Assembly (NCBI RefSeq): GCF_015706575.1
Contig: NW_024037054.1
Location: 124,001-188,000, forward strand
DNA length: 64,000 nucleotides
Reading direction: 5' to 3'
Origin: Patiria miniata
Lineage: Eukaryota > Echinodermata > Asteroidea > Valvatida > Asterinidae
Positions 13,101 to 24,895 of the stretch are shown in pieces. Numbering within the stretch: the first letter of the stretch is position 1; every line of letters starts with the position of its first letter. The notes beneath the pieces are model-generated. The model worked only from the letters and a program-made list of their open reading frames with translations, had not been told where the DNA came from and ran no database searches. A program made the translations under genes and the position numbers.

Positions 13101-16100
13101 TCAATTTGAAAATGTTCAAATCTTTCAGACTTGTCGATAGAGAGCATTCTTTGAAAGCATGACTTCCAAATATAAATTTTGAAACTCTTAAATGAGTATA
13201 TTGAAAATTTGATTGACAAATCAAATAAGCTGACTACAATTTCAAGATTATATCTACCTGTCGTTGCACTTCCAATACATTAAGTCACAAGGTAAAAGTC
13301 ATGCATTTATTACACCCGCTATTCAGAAAATGAATAGATTTGCATTTAGAATTTACCAGACCATCATATTTGATCTTATTTATTGGATTCGTATGTTATT
13401 TAATGTAATTGGAAATATTTTGTCAATTTGAACACATTTCCAGTAAACTGGATTATTAAGACGTAACAATGACCTCAATATGTGTTGGGGATCAAGCTTG
13501 CTATGCAATGTTTCATTTCCACCCAATGTATACTGTCTGCAAGAAATATGTAACACTCTCGGCCAGTTAAAAAACACAATTCATGTTATGTTCAGCATGC
13601 CCATCCCATGTTGTAGCTACAACAATTCAGTCCAACAACTTTACAAAGGCATAGTGAACTCAATATTACTGTGCACGTACCTTTTCAAGTACAATACATG
13701 CAAGTACATGTCCATGTATGCACATACACGTACATGTACACATGTACGTGTGTGTATGCATGACTTGTAAGACTATGATATGCAGGGACTGCGTATCTGA
13801 TTAGCTGCTCTGTGGCTGCAGTGTGTGTGGGGGCGTGGTTGTATACTAATGAAGGATAAACTCACTGTCTAACGTCATCACAGTTGCTTAATGACTGACA
13901 TGCACTTGGGACATTCCACTTTACACAAATGGGAGGGTAAGGAAACTGCATGTAAACAATCCCTTTCACCATACTGTAGAATACAATGTTATGAAGTGCC
14001 TTTTGGAAAAGATTTCACATGCACTGTCATGACAGTAAACAGGTAAGGCCAAAAAAAAAAATAGTTCTGCTTCCGATTACATGCCTTTCAAAAATAGGGT
14101 CGGTCGGTCGGTCGGAAATTTTTTTTTTTTTTGCCAATTTTTTTATGCAGATTGAATGGGGTATTCAATTATATGCGAAGTTTTAGCCTGAACTATTTCT
14201 ATTGCACTACGAAAGCTATACACGAAATGGCAACAAAAAGTGAGTAAAACCTACCTTTAATTATTGTCAATATATTTACGTTCGATAATTTCAAAAAATA
14301 ATGGAAAATTCAGGCCGTTCGCACCATATGCACAACGCTAGTCAAGACGCGAGGAGCTGGCCAAAACTCCGAGGTGTGTGATGCGTGCGTGTGTGGCGAG
14401 CGGCCCACCATGGGCCGATAGACCTGTTTTGACGGTCAACAATTTCGGGAAACACGCGGCATGTATCACTCCAAATACGAGTAGTGCGATCTCAAAATGA
14501 ACTCTTGAACACAGAAAATACATACACAGACAAGCTAGATCAATTCTGTATAAATTAACTTGCAAAAATGTTCTCTCTCCATCGGTGTTTTCTTGGCATT
14601 TTTACGATGTCGAATCCGACCAGTTGACAGTGGCCTGCACTGTACTGATACTAGCGCGCTATCGGTCGCATAGCTAGCTATGGACTGGTTACCGCATTTT
14701 CATTATGTCTTCTAAATTGGCCCCTGCGCGGCGCGGCGGGAACCAGTCGTCGCCACGTGATTATAGTCACCGTGCGTGACATTGAATTGCGAAGTAGTTA
14801 TATCGCAAAGCGAATTTGTAATAACGGAGGTTTCTTTTGAAAAAAAGCGAATGTAAGTAAGAAAACAAATAAATACAAGCATTTTTGGATGCAAAAGGGT
14901 TGTTGAGAGGTATTTTGTGAAGACAGAAAAGACAGATTTTATTTTTATTTATTCAATTTTTATTTTTTTTTTTTTTTTTTTTTTGAATTGCTGATAAAAT
15001 GTTTAGGGTCGCAGCCTAAAAATAGGGTCGGTCGGGTAACCGGAAGCAGAACTATTCTTTTTTTTGGCCTAATTCAATGGCAAAAATGTAAGCGAAACAA
15101 AAATGAAAACTGCATTTTCCACTGCTGGTAAAAAAAAACACTTTGACAAATGAGTCTTATTTCAACCACCTGTATCTTAAAAGCGAAGTACAATATATGT
15201 ACAATGTACATGTAAGAACACTGGTAATTACCCGGAAACATACCAATCGATTGAGTGCGGAAAAGCTTGCTCAAAGTGAAGATAAGCATGGTACCAAATA
15301 GTTTAAGAAATGAGCTCACTGGCTCACTTTTTAAAGTGTGTTAAAAGACCCAAAAACATGCATGATATTTCTCAAAAATTTATAGTAATATTATTCCCTA
15401 AGCTAACACTTTTAAAGGTTACATGTACATGTAGTTGTCGCGAATAAATTTCAGTTGTTTTTTTTTAAATAAATTTCAGTATGTTTTATGTCCATGGTTT
15501 GATGACGTCACCAGTTACAATGTGCAAACTGAATACTGATTTAGTTCAGAGACGATACATGTTCTGATTGTTCATCATGAAGTGAAAAAAATTCTGAAAA
15601 TATGGAAATTGTAACAAATGTTTCAGTTTATTTATTAAGCCTAACTCCCTAGCGTCTTGTACTAGGAAATGGACCAAGTCAAAATCCATCAATTACTGTG
15701 CTTCCAATACAAAACTATGACATAATGGAATCCACCACTGACGCACTGGTTGACATTTATAGACTTGCTACACATGGCTTTTTATCACAATAGCTGTACA
15801 GGAAGCTAGGCAAAATCAATCGGATACCCCTAGCACTGCTTCAGGCTATTAGGCCCAAGTCCATCATACTCCATCAATACATGTATTGAGTCACGCCAGG
15901 GCTCCAGGACCAAGTCCCCCAAAATCCACCAAAATTGGGGAATGGATTTTGATGGAGTTGGGATGGTTAGGGTTAAATTACACCTACTTCCGGTTTGATG
16001 TCACAGCATTAAGAAGCCCAAGGTCCACATTGTACTGATAATCACTACAAACATACATGTAGTCATTGATGAGGCTCAAATGACCGATTTGAATTTTTAA

Positions 16101-19100
16101 AACAGAAGAAATAATCTTTTTCAATTTTCCCTACAACAACTTCCGGTGTGATGACGTCATGATTGTGAAACCTCAGAAAGTCATTTGCAGTTGTACAAAG
16201 AATGTCTATCTATAGGCAATTTGGTAAAATTGTAACAATGGTTTTGAAATTCGAAATGTTCAATTGTCTTTGACTTACGACTAGAGGGCACACTTTCAGG
16301 TGATGACGTCATCATGCTTATTTTTGTGTTTGGCATTCCTCATTGATCATTTGCACAATTTGTTTAACTGTAGTAAAGTACTATGTACACCTTGGGATCA
16401 GAGTTGATCTTTGTTCAAAGTTTCATGTTTACATTGTCATATCTGTTTTGAAGAAAAGTCACAGAGAATTAGCGTCCGGAAAAAAAGGGGAAAAAATATT
16501 TCTAACAATATTTAACGGCGACCAGATGGTACCCACTCACCCCAGCCCCCCCCCCAAAAAAATGGCCTAACCTACCAGTAAATGTACAGTTTACATGTAT
16601 ACGTGTACACATCATCACCAAATCAATTGAGTATGTCTAAAGAAACTTAGAAACGGAAAAAAGCGGGAAAACATTTCATAGAATGATAAAAAAGTAAACG
16701 GTGCAACCACCTCAATCCCAGGGTCTAAATCAATCCAACGTTGTACTCAATAGTAAACCCTAATGAAGGATGCGACAGTGCATTTAATTTCGTAAACATT
16801 TAGCAAAAATTTTAAGAACCGTTTAAACGTTTAGCCATTTACAAAGGCTGATGCATGCTCATTACCGGTGTGATTGACATAATAAATCAACAATGGCAGT
16901 CATTCAAAACGTAAAAACTTAACTACACGTGTCCCAAATGTAATGAAGTATTGAAGTGCTTTGAAGGTTTTGTAAATGAAATAGGTTTGAAACATCATTA
17001 ATTATTTGTGCCATGTACCATGGGTTTAACTCAAAGGAAGATTGCTTGAACGGTGAACGTAGGTCCCTTTTTATAATTCGGGTTTTGTTTAAACGATTGT
17101 GAAAAATTTGTAAACGGATTTAGAATTGATTTCGTTTAACCATTTAAACATCACATCCTTAACCCTGATGACGTATCTTGCTCCTTGCACTTTGATTTGA
17201 TCCTGCAATTACAAGAAATGGATATGTATTGTGTACTTTGTGATTTTAACACTTTGTATCATGCCAAGTAAAAAAATACCTTTGTTTTCAGTTCAATATA
17301 AAAAATCTGATTTTTTTTTTAAATTTTTTATTTCATTTCATTGTAAACTGGTCGGCAGAGATATCTGGTTGAAGGACTGGTAACCAACTAAATCAAGTGT
17401 GAAATACATGTATGTCACACAAATGTTTTTTTAAATGATCTCAAACTTAATTTTGGTGAGTAATTTTTTTTCAAAACTGGATTTTTTCTTCTCTATATAT
17501 GTACGTATTTTTTTTCTGTTTTCGTGTGTTTACGTTAACCAGTGAAACTTGGATTTTCAATATTTGGGCAATTGATGTGTGCACGTGTTGCTCTGTCCAC
17601 CACGCACAGTGACATGGCGCGGGGTTGGTACATGGATTGTACCATTGTGTTGCCACTGTACAATGTACATTTGTACATGCACTTAATGACTGCATGTACA
17701 CCACTTGAATTTACCTCAAATATTGTTTCTTATAATGAGAAGTACATGTAGAAATTGATAATTTTATGGTGCAAGGTTTGATTACATCAGAGATGAAACT
17801 GGCATATGGCAAAAAATCGGAAAATAGGCCGAACAAAAATACGTGTCCAAAACCTGGGCCGCGCTGCAGTTACATACATGTACATGCATGTACAAAACAC
17901 TTCATGCCCAATTTCAGACACCGACTCCTGCTTTATTTTCAATTCAAACACAATTTTGTGTTTTCATTGCATAAAACCCTTGAATTACGGTTAGAGTAAT
18001 GGAGTCATCAACAAAGAAGTTCACTTCTTACGTGAGAAAGTCGAGGAAAAAGTCTGAAAGACAAGGGCACCGTTCATGGTGCTTCAATCATGTCCATGAT
18101 TCAACCGCACAACTCCACTACACCACTTGCATTCGTACGTGGGGAAAAAATCAGGCATTATCGTCTTTCTCTTCCAACAAATGCCAGTGAAATGTTTCCT
18201 TAATGCTCTCTTCGCTATCCTCGAGATGATCATCATGATTTTTAAAGCATTGCATTTTGTACAACTAAATCTGAAACCTCCGAAAATCGCACCACAATAC
18301 AACATAATGATTTTATCCACTGGATCGTCGATCGAGGCTACCTCTGTTCCCGACAGGCCATGTGCTATAGCGGACGGCCGCGGTATACGCTAGCGCTGGT
18401 TCCATATGCACGCATCACACAGTGATTTTCCATGTCACATGTCAATGTTTAACCTTTTGTCCAGCCGGAAAAGGCTCCGATCAGCGTTACGGCCTGTGTT
18501 TCTACCGTTGAAACACTCCAATAACGACTGGTGAAAGAGACTAAAACTACGTTCGCAATGATTTTAACGTGCCATTTTCATCAACTTTTCATCGACTTTT
18601 CTATGAAATTATGATTGAAATAAAATGACATTTTGTGGGAAAAATCGTTACAAAATCAAATTTTGTGAGACACATGGTAAGAAAATTGGAAATTTCGTTG
18701 GAAAATTCAAAAAGTCGGATTTCCGATTAAAATCGGAAAAGTTTCACCTCTGTTACATGTATTTTGTTTGCGCAAGATTCACATGGCTAAGTTTTTTGGG
18801 CGAATTTTGGTTTGTTTTGGCAGTTGGCTGCAGCAGTTTGTGAACAGCTATGAATGCCGGCAAAAACAATTTAAATAATCTACAATCATACCAACCTATT
18901 TTTTCTGGCTATAAAAATTAAGAGCAAAAAAAAGAAAAGTGTAACAACCCATCCTCTCTATTTCTGTTACAATGTAATAGGAAACACATAATTGTTTTAA
19001 TGACTGTTTTGGCCTTAACTGTAACTAGTTAGGCCAAACAAAAAAAATGGTGTGTTTACGGTAACCCGACCGACCTGGAATTTTTTCGGCCAAATTGCCG

Positions 19101-22078
19101 ACCTCAAACTTTTCATTGCCATTTTGAAGGTTAATAATTGACAAATTTCAAACATTTCAAGTACTTTTAATTATTTGCCACGAACAAAAACCATTTTCCA
19201 CACTTGAATCCGACCATGATTTGACACAAACATACCTGTGTTAAACGTGCGAAAATCGCGACGATCACAAAACTTGAATTCTCAAACTACGAAGTACGAT
19301 TATTTTTGCACAAACGCATCGGGGTGAACCGGTACGCCTGGCTGGCCGACGGACGGCATGGTTCTCCCCACGTACAAACGTGCATACTGCGTATCGGCCC
19401 GATACACTGGATTTGCGGCCGGCCCGATACGCCGACAAAAAAATGCCGATCACATTTTTTAGCCCCTGATACGCACAATATAATTATCATACACGCCATT
19501 AAAATGCACAATTTGATCGTTACATACGCCATTATTTCATCTTGACATGCAAAATCTTGACCAAAATCCTGTTTTTCCGATGCATGTGTGATCAAAATGC
19601 ACACAATGACGTGTTCTGTCGACTGCAGCACCCAGCTAACATACAGCATGGTACACTGGTTCCCTTCGCCAGCTTACGGAATCAATGCTATGATGAAGGA
19701 CCGGAACCAGTGACTACTGCCTCTCTCCGGTCCATACTTCGTATCATACAGCATGATGATGTAGTGGGCCGAAGTTGGATCGTAAAAATATTACCAAACA
19801 AACATCGCTGGAGAAAGAGAATTTCTGCGAATTAATTTACAGAACGTGATCTTTACTTTCTGTGTATGTGTTTTCCATTAAAATGACGAGATTGCAAAGC
19901 TCGAACTTGTGGCGAAACATCGTAGCGTGTTTCTACAGTAGTGCAAGATTTTCGGCCACGTGGGCCGTGAGCACGGCGCGATGTTCGGCCAGCCAGGCGG
20001 AATGTTGGCGGTGCCAGCGGCCGTGATGTATGTTAAGCATAAAGTGGAATCACCGACCTCAAATATATTTTTAATTAGGTGAGGCAAGTTTTAATCACTT
20101 TTGATAGCCAGTCTTGATAATTTTCGTGGCGCGAATGAAAATAATCCTGGCACAAAATAAACATGATTCCTTGCTCTATGATTAGTACGAATGATGCTCC
20201 ATTAATCAGCACCCAAAAAAAATTGGGGAAATAATTTTCCGACCAGCTGACGCTATTTTGAAAGGCATGTAATCGGAAGCAAAACTTTTTTTTTTTTCCA
20301 CCTTAATTTCTTAATTTGAAACTTACATGTAAATGTAATTCATACTTTTCTAGTTAGGAAGCAGTGAAACACAGGTTGTGAAATGTTAATTTTTTTTTAA
20401 GGTAACAATTTTGATTTTTTTTTCTTTAATTACAAAAATATTAGTGACCTACAAGATCTCCTCTGAATTTCAAGGACAAATCTTAAGATAAAGACCCCCA
20501 GATTTGCTCTAAAATGCACCAGAGAGCTTCTAAAGTTCAAACATTTTCGGGTTGTTGAATCACAGCAAATCTTCCCCCACATGTTTGAAAAAATCCTGGG
20601 GAGAACCCTGGCCGATGATACAAATTAATTTGGATTGAAATGTATCGATTGAATATCTTCAATGCTTGAATAGTGGTTTTATATAATTTTTTGCAAAAGA
20701 ACACGCAGGGCATGCAGAACTGAAATGAAAAAAAAAAATTACAAAATAAAATTATTTCCCTACCTACCTACCTGGATTTTGTTCAGGCCGTTACCGTTAA
20801 CACACCATTTTTTTTGTTTGGCCTTATGGCAATCCTGTTAATGAACAGTTCTTCTTTTTCCATTTAGCGTAAACGTAGGGGGGGGGGGGGAGATGGATGT
20901 GACTATCACCTTAAAACTTTCTAAATCATTTGTTTTCCAATCCAACATCACTAGGAATTTCACCCAGTCTGACATGTACATGTAAACCTGTTAAACACTC
21001 ATACATGTATGTACATTCTAAGTATTCTAAGCTTCAAATTATTTTTTTTTTTACTGACTTTCCACCCCTTCCCTTTTCCCAAATTATGACCGACAGGTTC
21101 CTGGTTCTCAAGCTGCTCGTTAAAACACAGTCCAAGAGACCTACAGCTCACCTACTGTAATTTTTTATCTCACATTATGTTCATGTGGAAAAACACTCAG
21201 TCACTGTGCAACTCACAGTGAGAAAAATATAATTTTCTGTCCTCAGAAATGTATACAGAGTTTAAAAGTAGATTATTTTACATCATGGAATCAATACAGG
21301 TTTTACAAGATTATAAAGATCACTTCACACTTTTCAGTGGGATACAATTAACCATGGTAAACAAAAAGGATTTGCACTTGTTACACACCATACATGCCAT
21401 ACGTATTATTCAGTCTCAGTTGTAACATATGGTACAAAATGCTTGCACCGTGTACAGACAATACAATGCACACTGTGTTCAAAATGCATGGGTGTGCAAG
21501 TTGTACACTGGTGAGTGTGTGTGTGTGCATGTTATGAGAAAAAAAGCAATACATGTACATGTATGTGTAGACAGTAGTGTCAAGACACATAACACTATAG
21601 TATTAGCAGATATCTCTGCACACATTGTTAGAATCATGGCATGTACACACACCGGCCATACACTGCAATCCACTTACTCACAATTTACTAATTTAGGCTA
21701 CCAGATAGAATGCAGTGGTATCCTGACAATTTTTATTCACTATCATGACTATATAACAACAACTATGGTCAGTCAGTGAACATAAATTTGGGACTGAGAA
21801 ATATTTTCAATCTTGTCAGAAAACACTTGGAAAGTTTTCATGGCTTATAGACTGTTTACACAACCACAGAAGAGGGGTGAAGGTGTATACTCTTTTCAGG
21901 CTACCAGCTGACTTGTATTATTATTTGCAAATATGTACTGTGTACTTAACAACATACTTAGGAAAGTTACCAGAAAGGGTACATGTATAATAAAAAAAAA
22001 AGCAAAATAAACAAAATGGCTTACAGAAACAGTTGAAGAACTCAAATCGTCCCCGTCGTTGGACCGGTCGGTAGTCAT
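956..22078 (-). CDS. LARP4: La-related protein 4 (LARP4/LARP4B-like), 5' portion, 7 coding exons
   Basis: The CDS is join(22078..22025, 10570..10399, 9800..9657, 8421..8337, 4883..4747, 2770..2667, 1120..956) on the minus strand. It runs off the left edge after 287 codons. LARP4-family proteins are cytoplasmic. They bind poly(A)-rich RNA and poly(A)-binding protein, and stabilise mRNAs and promote their translation. Visible in order: a short acidic N-terminus (1-18); a PAM2-like motif, LNPNAKVF, at residues 26-33; a low-complexity linker; the La motif (about 139-213), containing [14 protein letters not shown] and [13 protein letters not shown]; and the RRM, with RNP2-like TVILREV (219-225) and RNP1-like NWYITFES (256-263), ending at FQGKPIM. 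All six introns have AG acceptors and GT donors, and every phase joins correctly (0,1,1,2,1,0). The start at Met1 (22078) gives MTTDRSND, similar to the MTSDQD start of vertebrate LARP4B. The C-terminal half of the gene is not in the window. Confidence 0.93.
1121..2666. other. LARP4 intron
   Basis: AT-rich. Short GAGTAC/AAGTAC repeats lie near 1535-1735, and a candidate inverted-repeat element lies at 1936-2398. No exon seen. Confidence 0.7.
1936..2398. mobile_element. Candidate inverted-repeat element with CAGAGATGCCA ends
   Basis: The left end reads CAGAGATGCCAACATT. The right end read on the minus strand gives CAGAGATGCCACCATT. The interior is unrecognised. The CAGAGATG start is shared with a second candidate at 17789-18757. 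Confidence 0.45.
2667..2770 (-). CDS. LARP4: LARP4-like exon, La-to-RRM junction (codons 198-232)
   Basis: The acceptor is TATTGTTGCAG and the donor GAG|GTTTGT; the exon is 104 bp and ends in phase 0. It encodes [20 protein letters not shown]. The RPNHKRC linker and the RNP2-like strand are characteristic of LARP4/4B. Confidence 0.95.
2771..4746. other. LARP4 intron
   Basis: AT-rich intron with a poly-C run at about 3713-3725. No repeated element or exon recognised. Confidence 0.6.
4747..4883 (-). CDS. LARP4: LARP4-like exon, La motif core (codons 152-198)
   Basis: The acceptor is GATATACAG and the donor GGG|GTGAGT; the exon is 137 bp. It encodes [20 protein letters not shown] and then [16 protein letters not shown] and LIVEVLR, which follow the LARP4/4B La motif almost column for column. 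Confidence 0.95.
5020..5038 (+). repeat. (AC)n microsatellite
   Basis: Uninterrupted CA dinucleotides, about nine repeats. Confidence 0.9.
6318..6333 (+). repeat. (CATA)n microsatellite
   Basis: Four to five tandem CATA units followed by GTACACGTACCGGTACATG. Confidence 0.8.
8337..8421 (-). CDS. LARP4: LARP4-like exon, start of La motif (codons 124-152)
   Basis: The acceptor is CCCCTTGCAG and the donor AAG|GTTAGT; the exon is 85 bp and ends in phase 2. It encodes [15 protein letters not shown], the first helix of the La motif. The family-typical FSREN junction is completed by the next exon. Confidence 0.92.
9030..9250 (+). mobile_element. Dispersed repeat, inverted partner at 29110-29345
   Basis: The blocks ACACCTCACCCACAGATTCT, TTGATTGGCCGAGAG, CACGGCCAAAAGTA and GTAGCAACCAAAGTACT occur in the same order, in inverted orientation, at 29110-29345. 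Confidence 0.8.
9383..9532. mobile_element. Palindromic MITE related to the GAGTGGC fold-back family
   Basis: ACAAATATTGACTGCT at the left pairs with AGCAGTCAATATTTGT at the right. A second inverted pair, CCATGGATC/GATCCATGA and CTATTTTTCC/GGAAAAATAG, lies around a GGCTTTGCC centre like that of the fold-back family. Confidence 0.7.
9657..9800 (-). CDS. LARP4: LARP4-like linker exon (codons 76-124)
   Basis: The acceptor is GATTATTGGCAG and the donor GTAAGTATG is near-consensus; the exon is 144 bp, phase 1 to phase 1. It encodes a Gly/Pro/Ser/Tyr-rich linker with no recognisable fold between the PAM2-like motif and the La motif. Confidence 0.85.
9801..10398. other. LARP4 intron
   Basis: AT-rich, with ATCTTAATTACATGTAATC-like short repeats near 10080-10140. 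No exon. Confidence 0.6.
10399..10570 (-). CDS. LARP4: LARP4-like exon, PAM2-like motif (codons 19-76)
   Basis: The acceptor is TTTTTTTGACAG and the donor is AAG|GTTAGA; the exon is 172 bp and ends in phase 1. It encodes [18 protein letters not shown] followed by a Ser/Thr/Asp-rich stretch. LNPNAKV is the hallmark of the LARP4 PAM2w element that contacts the MLLE domain of PABP. Confidence 0.9.
11617..11857. mobile_element. Palindromic MITE with GCCCGGCAGAAGGGCATATG arms
   Basis: AATTCGTCG-TGTGCCCGGCAGAAGGGCAT at the left pairs with ATGCCCTTCTGCCGGGCACC-CAACGAATT at the right. The similar CCTTTTGCCGGGCAC blocks near 48890-49090 suggest a family. Confidence 0.75.
11861..12084. mobile_element. 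TTAA-bounded non-autonomous element, copy A
   Basis: Begins TTAACCCTAACTCCCTA and ends GATGGAGTTGGGGAGGTTAG then GGCTAA. It is homologous along its length to 15635-15976, including AAAATCCATCAATTAC and CCATCAATA blocks. TTAA boundaries are typical of piggyBac-like targets, but no transposase is present. Confidence 0.6.
14047..15069. mobile_element. PIF/Harbinger-like non-autonomous element, family 1 copy 1
   Basis: Starts GGCCAAAAAA and ends with the inverted form TTTTTTGGCC. It is flanked on both sides by TAA (14044-14046, 15070-15072). Subterminal inverted sequences share GTTCTGCTTCCG and CCTATTTTTxxGGCATG-like blocks around GGTCGGTCGG. A 3-bp TAA/TTA duplication with GGCC ends fits the PIF/Harbinger superfamily. 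No transposase frame is visible. The minus-strand reading frame [20 protein letters not shown] is conserved between copies only as repeat sequence. Confidence 0.8.
15635..15976. mobile_element. TTAA-bounded non-autonomous element, copy B
   Basis: TTAA at both ends. The left end is AAGCCTAACTCCCTAGCGTC and the right end is TGGAGTTGGGATGGTTAGGG. It matches 11861-12084 with an extra block in the middle. Confidence 0.6.
17789..18757. mobile_element. Candidate inverted-repeat element with CAGAGATGAAACT ends
   Basis: The left end is CAGAGATGAAACT, with AAAAATCGGAAAA nearby. The right end, read on the minus strand, is CAGAGGTGAAACTTTTCCGA. The interior has no recognised gene. Confidence 0.45.
19032..20823. 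mobile_element. PIF/Harbinger-like non-autonomous element, family 2
   Basis: Terminal inverted repeats begin GGCCAAACAAAAAAAATGGT and continue GTGTTxACGGTAAC. TTA duplicates flank both ends (19029-19031 and 20824-20826). The interior, about 19540-20290, is an inverted relative of 43525-44220 in the larger family 3 element. No intact transposase frame was seen. Confidence 0.8.
20878..20891 (+). repeat. Poly-G tract
   Basis: About 13 consecutive G; could form a quadruplex. Confidence 0.9.
22025..22078 (-). CDS. LARP4: LARP4-like exon with start codon (codons 1-18)
   Basis: The acceptor follows a pyrimidine-rich tract and ends in CACAAG, so the exon begins at 22158. The ATG at 22078-22076 starts the coding part, and the donor GTAAGC follows base 22025. 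The exon ends in phase 0, matching the next exon. The frame is also open upstream of the ATG to the acceptor, but no in-frame ATG occurs there, so this Met is the best start. Confidence 0.8.
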
Positions 22079-22158
22079 GGGAAGAAGACTGAATTTCACC
22101 TTAGGGGCAGTTCCGTTGTCTGACCCGTTTTCCGGGGAAAGAATCACCGTCCAAATTC
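22079..22158 (-). other. LARP4: 5' UTR part of the start-codon exon
   Basis: These 80 bases lie between the inferred splice acceptor and the start codon. The reading frame is open through them, so an N-terminal extension from a further exon cannot be excluded. Confidence 0.5.
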
Positions 22159-22915
22159 CTTGTGGGGGGAAAGTTAACATTGTTGGCATCAGAAATAGGT
22201 GATACAAGCCTCCAACATACTACTTAGAGGTACAATTAGCCCAACAGCTGGAATCTACACCATGTGTACAATGCTGCATACAGCGGCTCGTGGGTTGTTG
22301 TGCTACATAAAGCAGTACATGCCAGACTAGTGTGGCACAGTTCAGCATCCATCCATGCATGTCTTTCACTTATGCACAAAACACGCAGACATATGGAACT
22401 CAAAACGTTCACAAAATATCCCCTGCTGATTAGATCCAAATTTAGAGAGAACTAAAAGTATATTTTTTTTCTTGAGGATGTTGATTACTAACTAGGCTAT
22501 ATTTAGCTCATGAGATGCTATTTAAAATCCGTGCATTGCGGTAGTTATATTATGATCGTCCCCAAACTGAAGAACAAGAATCAGGCGAAACAGTGCCCAC
22601 CGCCTACGCGGGGATTTCTGTAATTGCGTGTATTCTACGTAATGACCACGTAAGAGAATCGACACGGCGAGACTTGGGTCAGTCCAGTATTTTCCCCCTA
22701 TACGACCGGTCCGCCATTTCCGTAAGAAGTGAGACTTGCTAATATTCAATCGCCGTGTCGCGAGCCGAGTCATTAATTCATTAGAATTTCAGCATTATTT
22801 CAGCCTTTTTTTTTACCTCCCCCATTCCCAAAGATTCAATAACCCACGTGATTGACTAGACATGGCGGCGCACAGTGCACAAAACATGCCGAACAACCGC
22901 ACCGTTAGTACTCAC
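22159..22915. other. First LARP4 intron (if the upstream non-coding exon is right)
   Basis: No repeat family recognised; moderately GC-rich between 22560 and 22760. Confidence 0.4.
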
Positions 22916-23000
22916 TTTTGCAGCTGAAAAGGGAGCTTACAGACCACAGTCAGCAAACAAAAACGGCTAGCAGCAAGAAGGGGCCTTTGGAAATATGTAG
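22916..23000 (-). promoter_or_regulatory. Possible non-coding first exon and promoter of the LARP4-like gene
   Basis: On the minus strand AAAA|GTGAGTAC at 22915/22916 is a near-perfect 5' splice site. The upstream bases contain no ATG that stays open into it, and this lies about 0.75 kb before the start-codon exon. A 5' UTR exon here with its promoter in the adjacent DNA would fit. The outer end is a guess. Confidence 0.35.
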
Positions 23001-23539
23001 AAATAACTTGCTCGAAATAATATTCGTCATTTAGGTCAATATTTTCTAATAAATACTGTGATAAGTGTGTCTCTTCCTCTTGGAACGTACGACATTATAT
23101 CGCAGGGACGATGTATGCACATGCGCATTAGCACACCAGTCAACTTGGACTGGATAATTACAAGAATTATTACGCTTTGCGTGAAATTTAATGTTATGGG
23201 GTTAAATGGTAAGTTTGAATACTCATTAACTCAATTGTGTTGTTTCAGTAGCTGTCTTATAGTGAAATGCCTCGTTTGAATTTGGGAATTCATCAGTAAT
23301 GGCAATAATACGTGGCACTATTTTGTACATACTGTTCAATTTATACGCGGGCCGGGTACGGGTATACGTCTGTGGTTTAAGCTTGCGCGATGCGGCTTCG
23401 TGCCCCTGAATATAATTAAAGAAACCCGTCGATTTAAATACCTTAACATACATATTCACGATATGATAATGCTATTGCTAATGTACTGCTGTACTCCAGC
23501 TGCACATCATGCGTAGGCTCCATCCGTGCATAGCCATAG

Positions 23540-23610
23540 CGCATGTACATGTACATGTACATCTACTGTACATGTACATTGTGTACACGTAATGTACATG
23601 TACATGTTTA
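23540..23610 (+). repeat. ACATGT/TGTACA-rich microsatellite
   Basis: Palindromic TGTACATGTACATGTACA runs interrupted by short unique bases. Confidence 0.85.
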
Positions 23611-24785
23611 TAATAATTTTGTGAAGCTGATATACCACGTCGTGGGATGGGTCGAGTAGGCCCACAATACTGCGTAATATGACTGAAATTGTGGGCCGGG
23701 CCGGGCCGGGCGCACGTGCTGACCAAAGATAGCACGCCGCATAATCATGATAATATGCATAGCGCAGCGCTAGCGCTAGCGGCGATCTTTGTTGCTGATG
23801 ATTGATACTGACATAATATAGACTGCTTCCCGCCCCCTCTCCTAAAAATATTTGAAGTCCAAATGACAATGGGGACAGGGAACCAGACTACTGACACATT
23901 GTACGTAGCCACGGTTAGAATTCTATCCAGTACAAATTACAACAAACGAGAGTATAAGGCCTACATCTTAAGACGTCGAAAAGTTGGATGGGCCGGTAGT
24001 CTGAGCGTCTGAGTATCACCCGTTATCTACGGACCCAGTCTCCGTATAACGTCTGATTTATCAAAGCATGCAGATTTATGCGATCTCGAAAGGCGGGGCG
24101 GGGGAGGAGAGGGGGCGGGGAGGAGAGGTGGCGTGGGAGGAGAGCGCGCTGTTTAAAAATATATTGCATGTAGTATATTTAGATACACACATAATACATT
24201 TGCCTTTCCGCTGTGGCCGAATTTTTCGTCTCCGGCCGTACAAACTGTTTGGGGACCCCTAATATTATATCCTAGGAATGGGTCCGGAGCGTTAGCGGAT
24301 ATTCTGTTTCCTTTTGGGATGTTTTGTCACCCTGTTTTCGCAATGCATGGAGACTTTACAAAGGCAGTGCTCTTAATGTGAATGTGTGGCATGATAAATT
24401 TTGTTGGTTGTGCCAGAGATGTTGGTACGTGTGAAAAATACAATTTATTCCAGCCTATAACGTGTTAAATGATAATTATGGCAGTAGTCAGGCGACTGAG
24501 CCTGATAATGGTCAGTGATGGTTTACGGTCGAGTGTCGGAAGCTGCGGGCCAACGAATGTTCATGCATGAGTCACGTGATTGTGTCATGTAATTTCTGGA
24601 AGGAGTAGTGTTTTGAGAACAAAATCAGGTTTTGATCCCCTGACCCCATGATGACCTTTGACCCCAGTTTTGTCATGTAACATGTTGGGGCTGGCCTGGG
24701 CTACTGATACTTTTGAGAAAGTTTGGTTGCAACTTCCGTCAAAATACTTAGAAGCATTAGGGGGCCTACGCAACATCAACGTTTG

Positions 24786-24895
24786 TAGTAACTAACTGAC
24801 TGACCGACCGACCCACCGACTGACCGACCGACCCACCGACCGCCCGACCAACCGACCCGACCGGACCGACTGAATGACTGACTGACTCCCTCACA
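24786..24895 (+). repeat. ACTG/ACCG minisatellite
   Basis: Irregular tandem tetranucleotides ACTG, ACCG, ACCC over about 110 bp, including a duplicated GACCGACCGACCCACCGAC block. Confidence 0.9.

Larger units (their letters stand above)
10571..22024. other. Long LARP4 intron (11.45 kb) packed with elements
   Basis: This is the intron between the start-codon exon and the PAM2-like exon. Elements individually listed below account for roughly half of it. The stretches 12090-14040, 16000-17780 and 20830-22020 hold ACATGT-rich DNA, GCCAGCCGGGCTAC repeats (12230-12590), ATGACGTCA-rich diverged repeats (15500-16330) and poly-G/C tracts. No coding exon was recognised. Confidence 0.6.

Noticed and set aside
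22859..22930. Plus-strand ATGGCGGCGCAC reading frame starting a divergent gene
   Set aside because: It stops after 21 codons, and on the plus strand no splice donor rescues it. The same bases hold a strong minus-strand donor instead.
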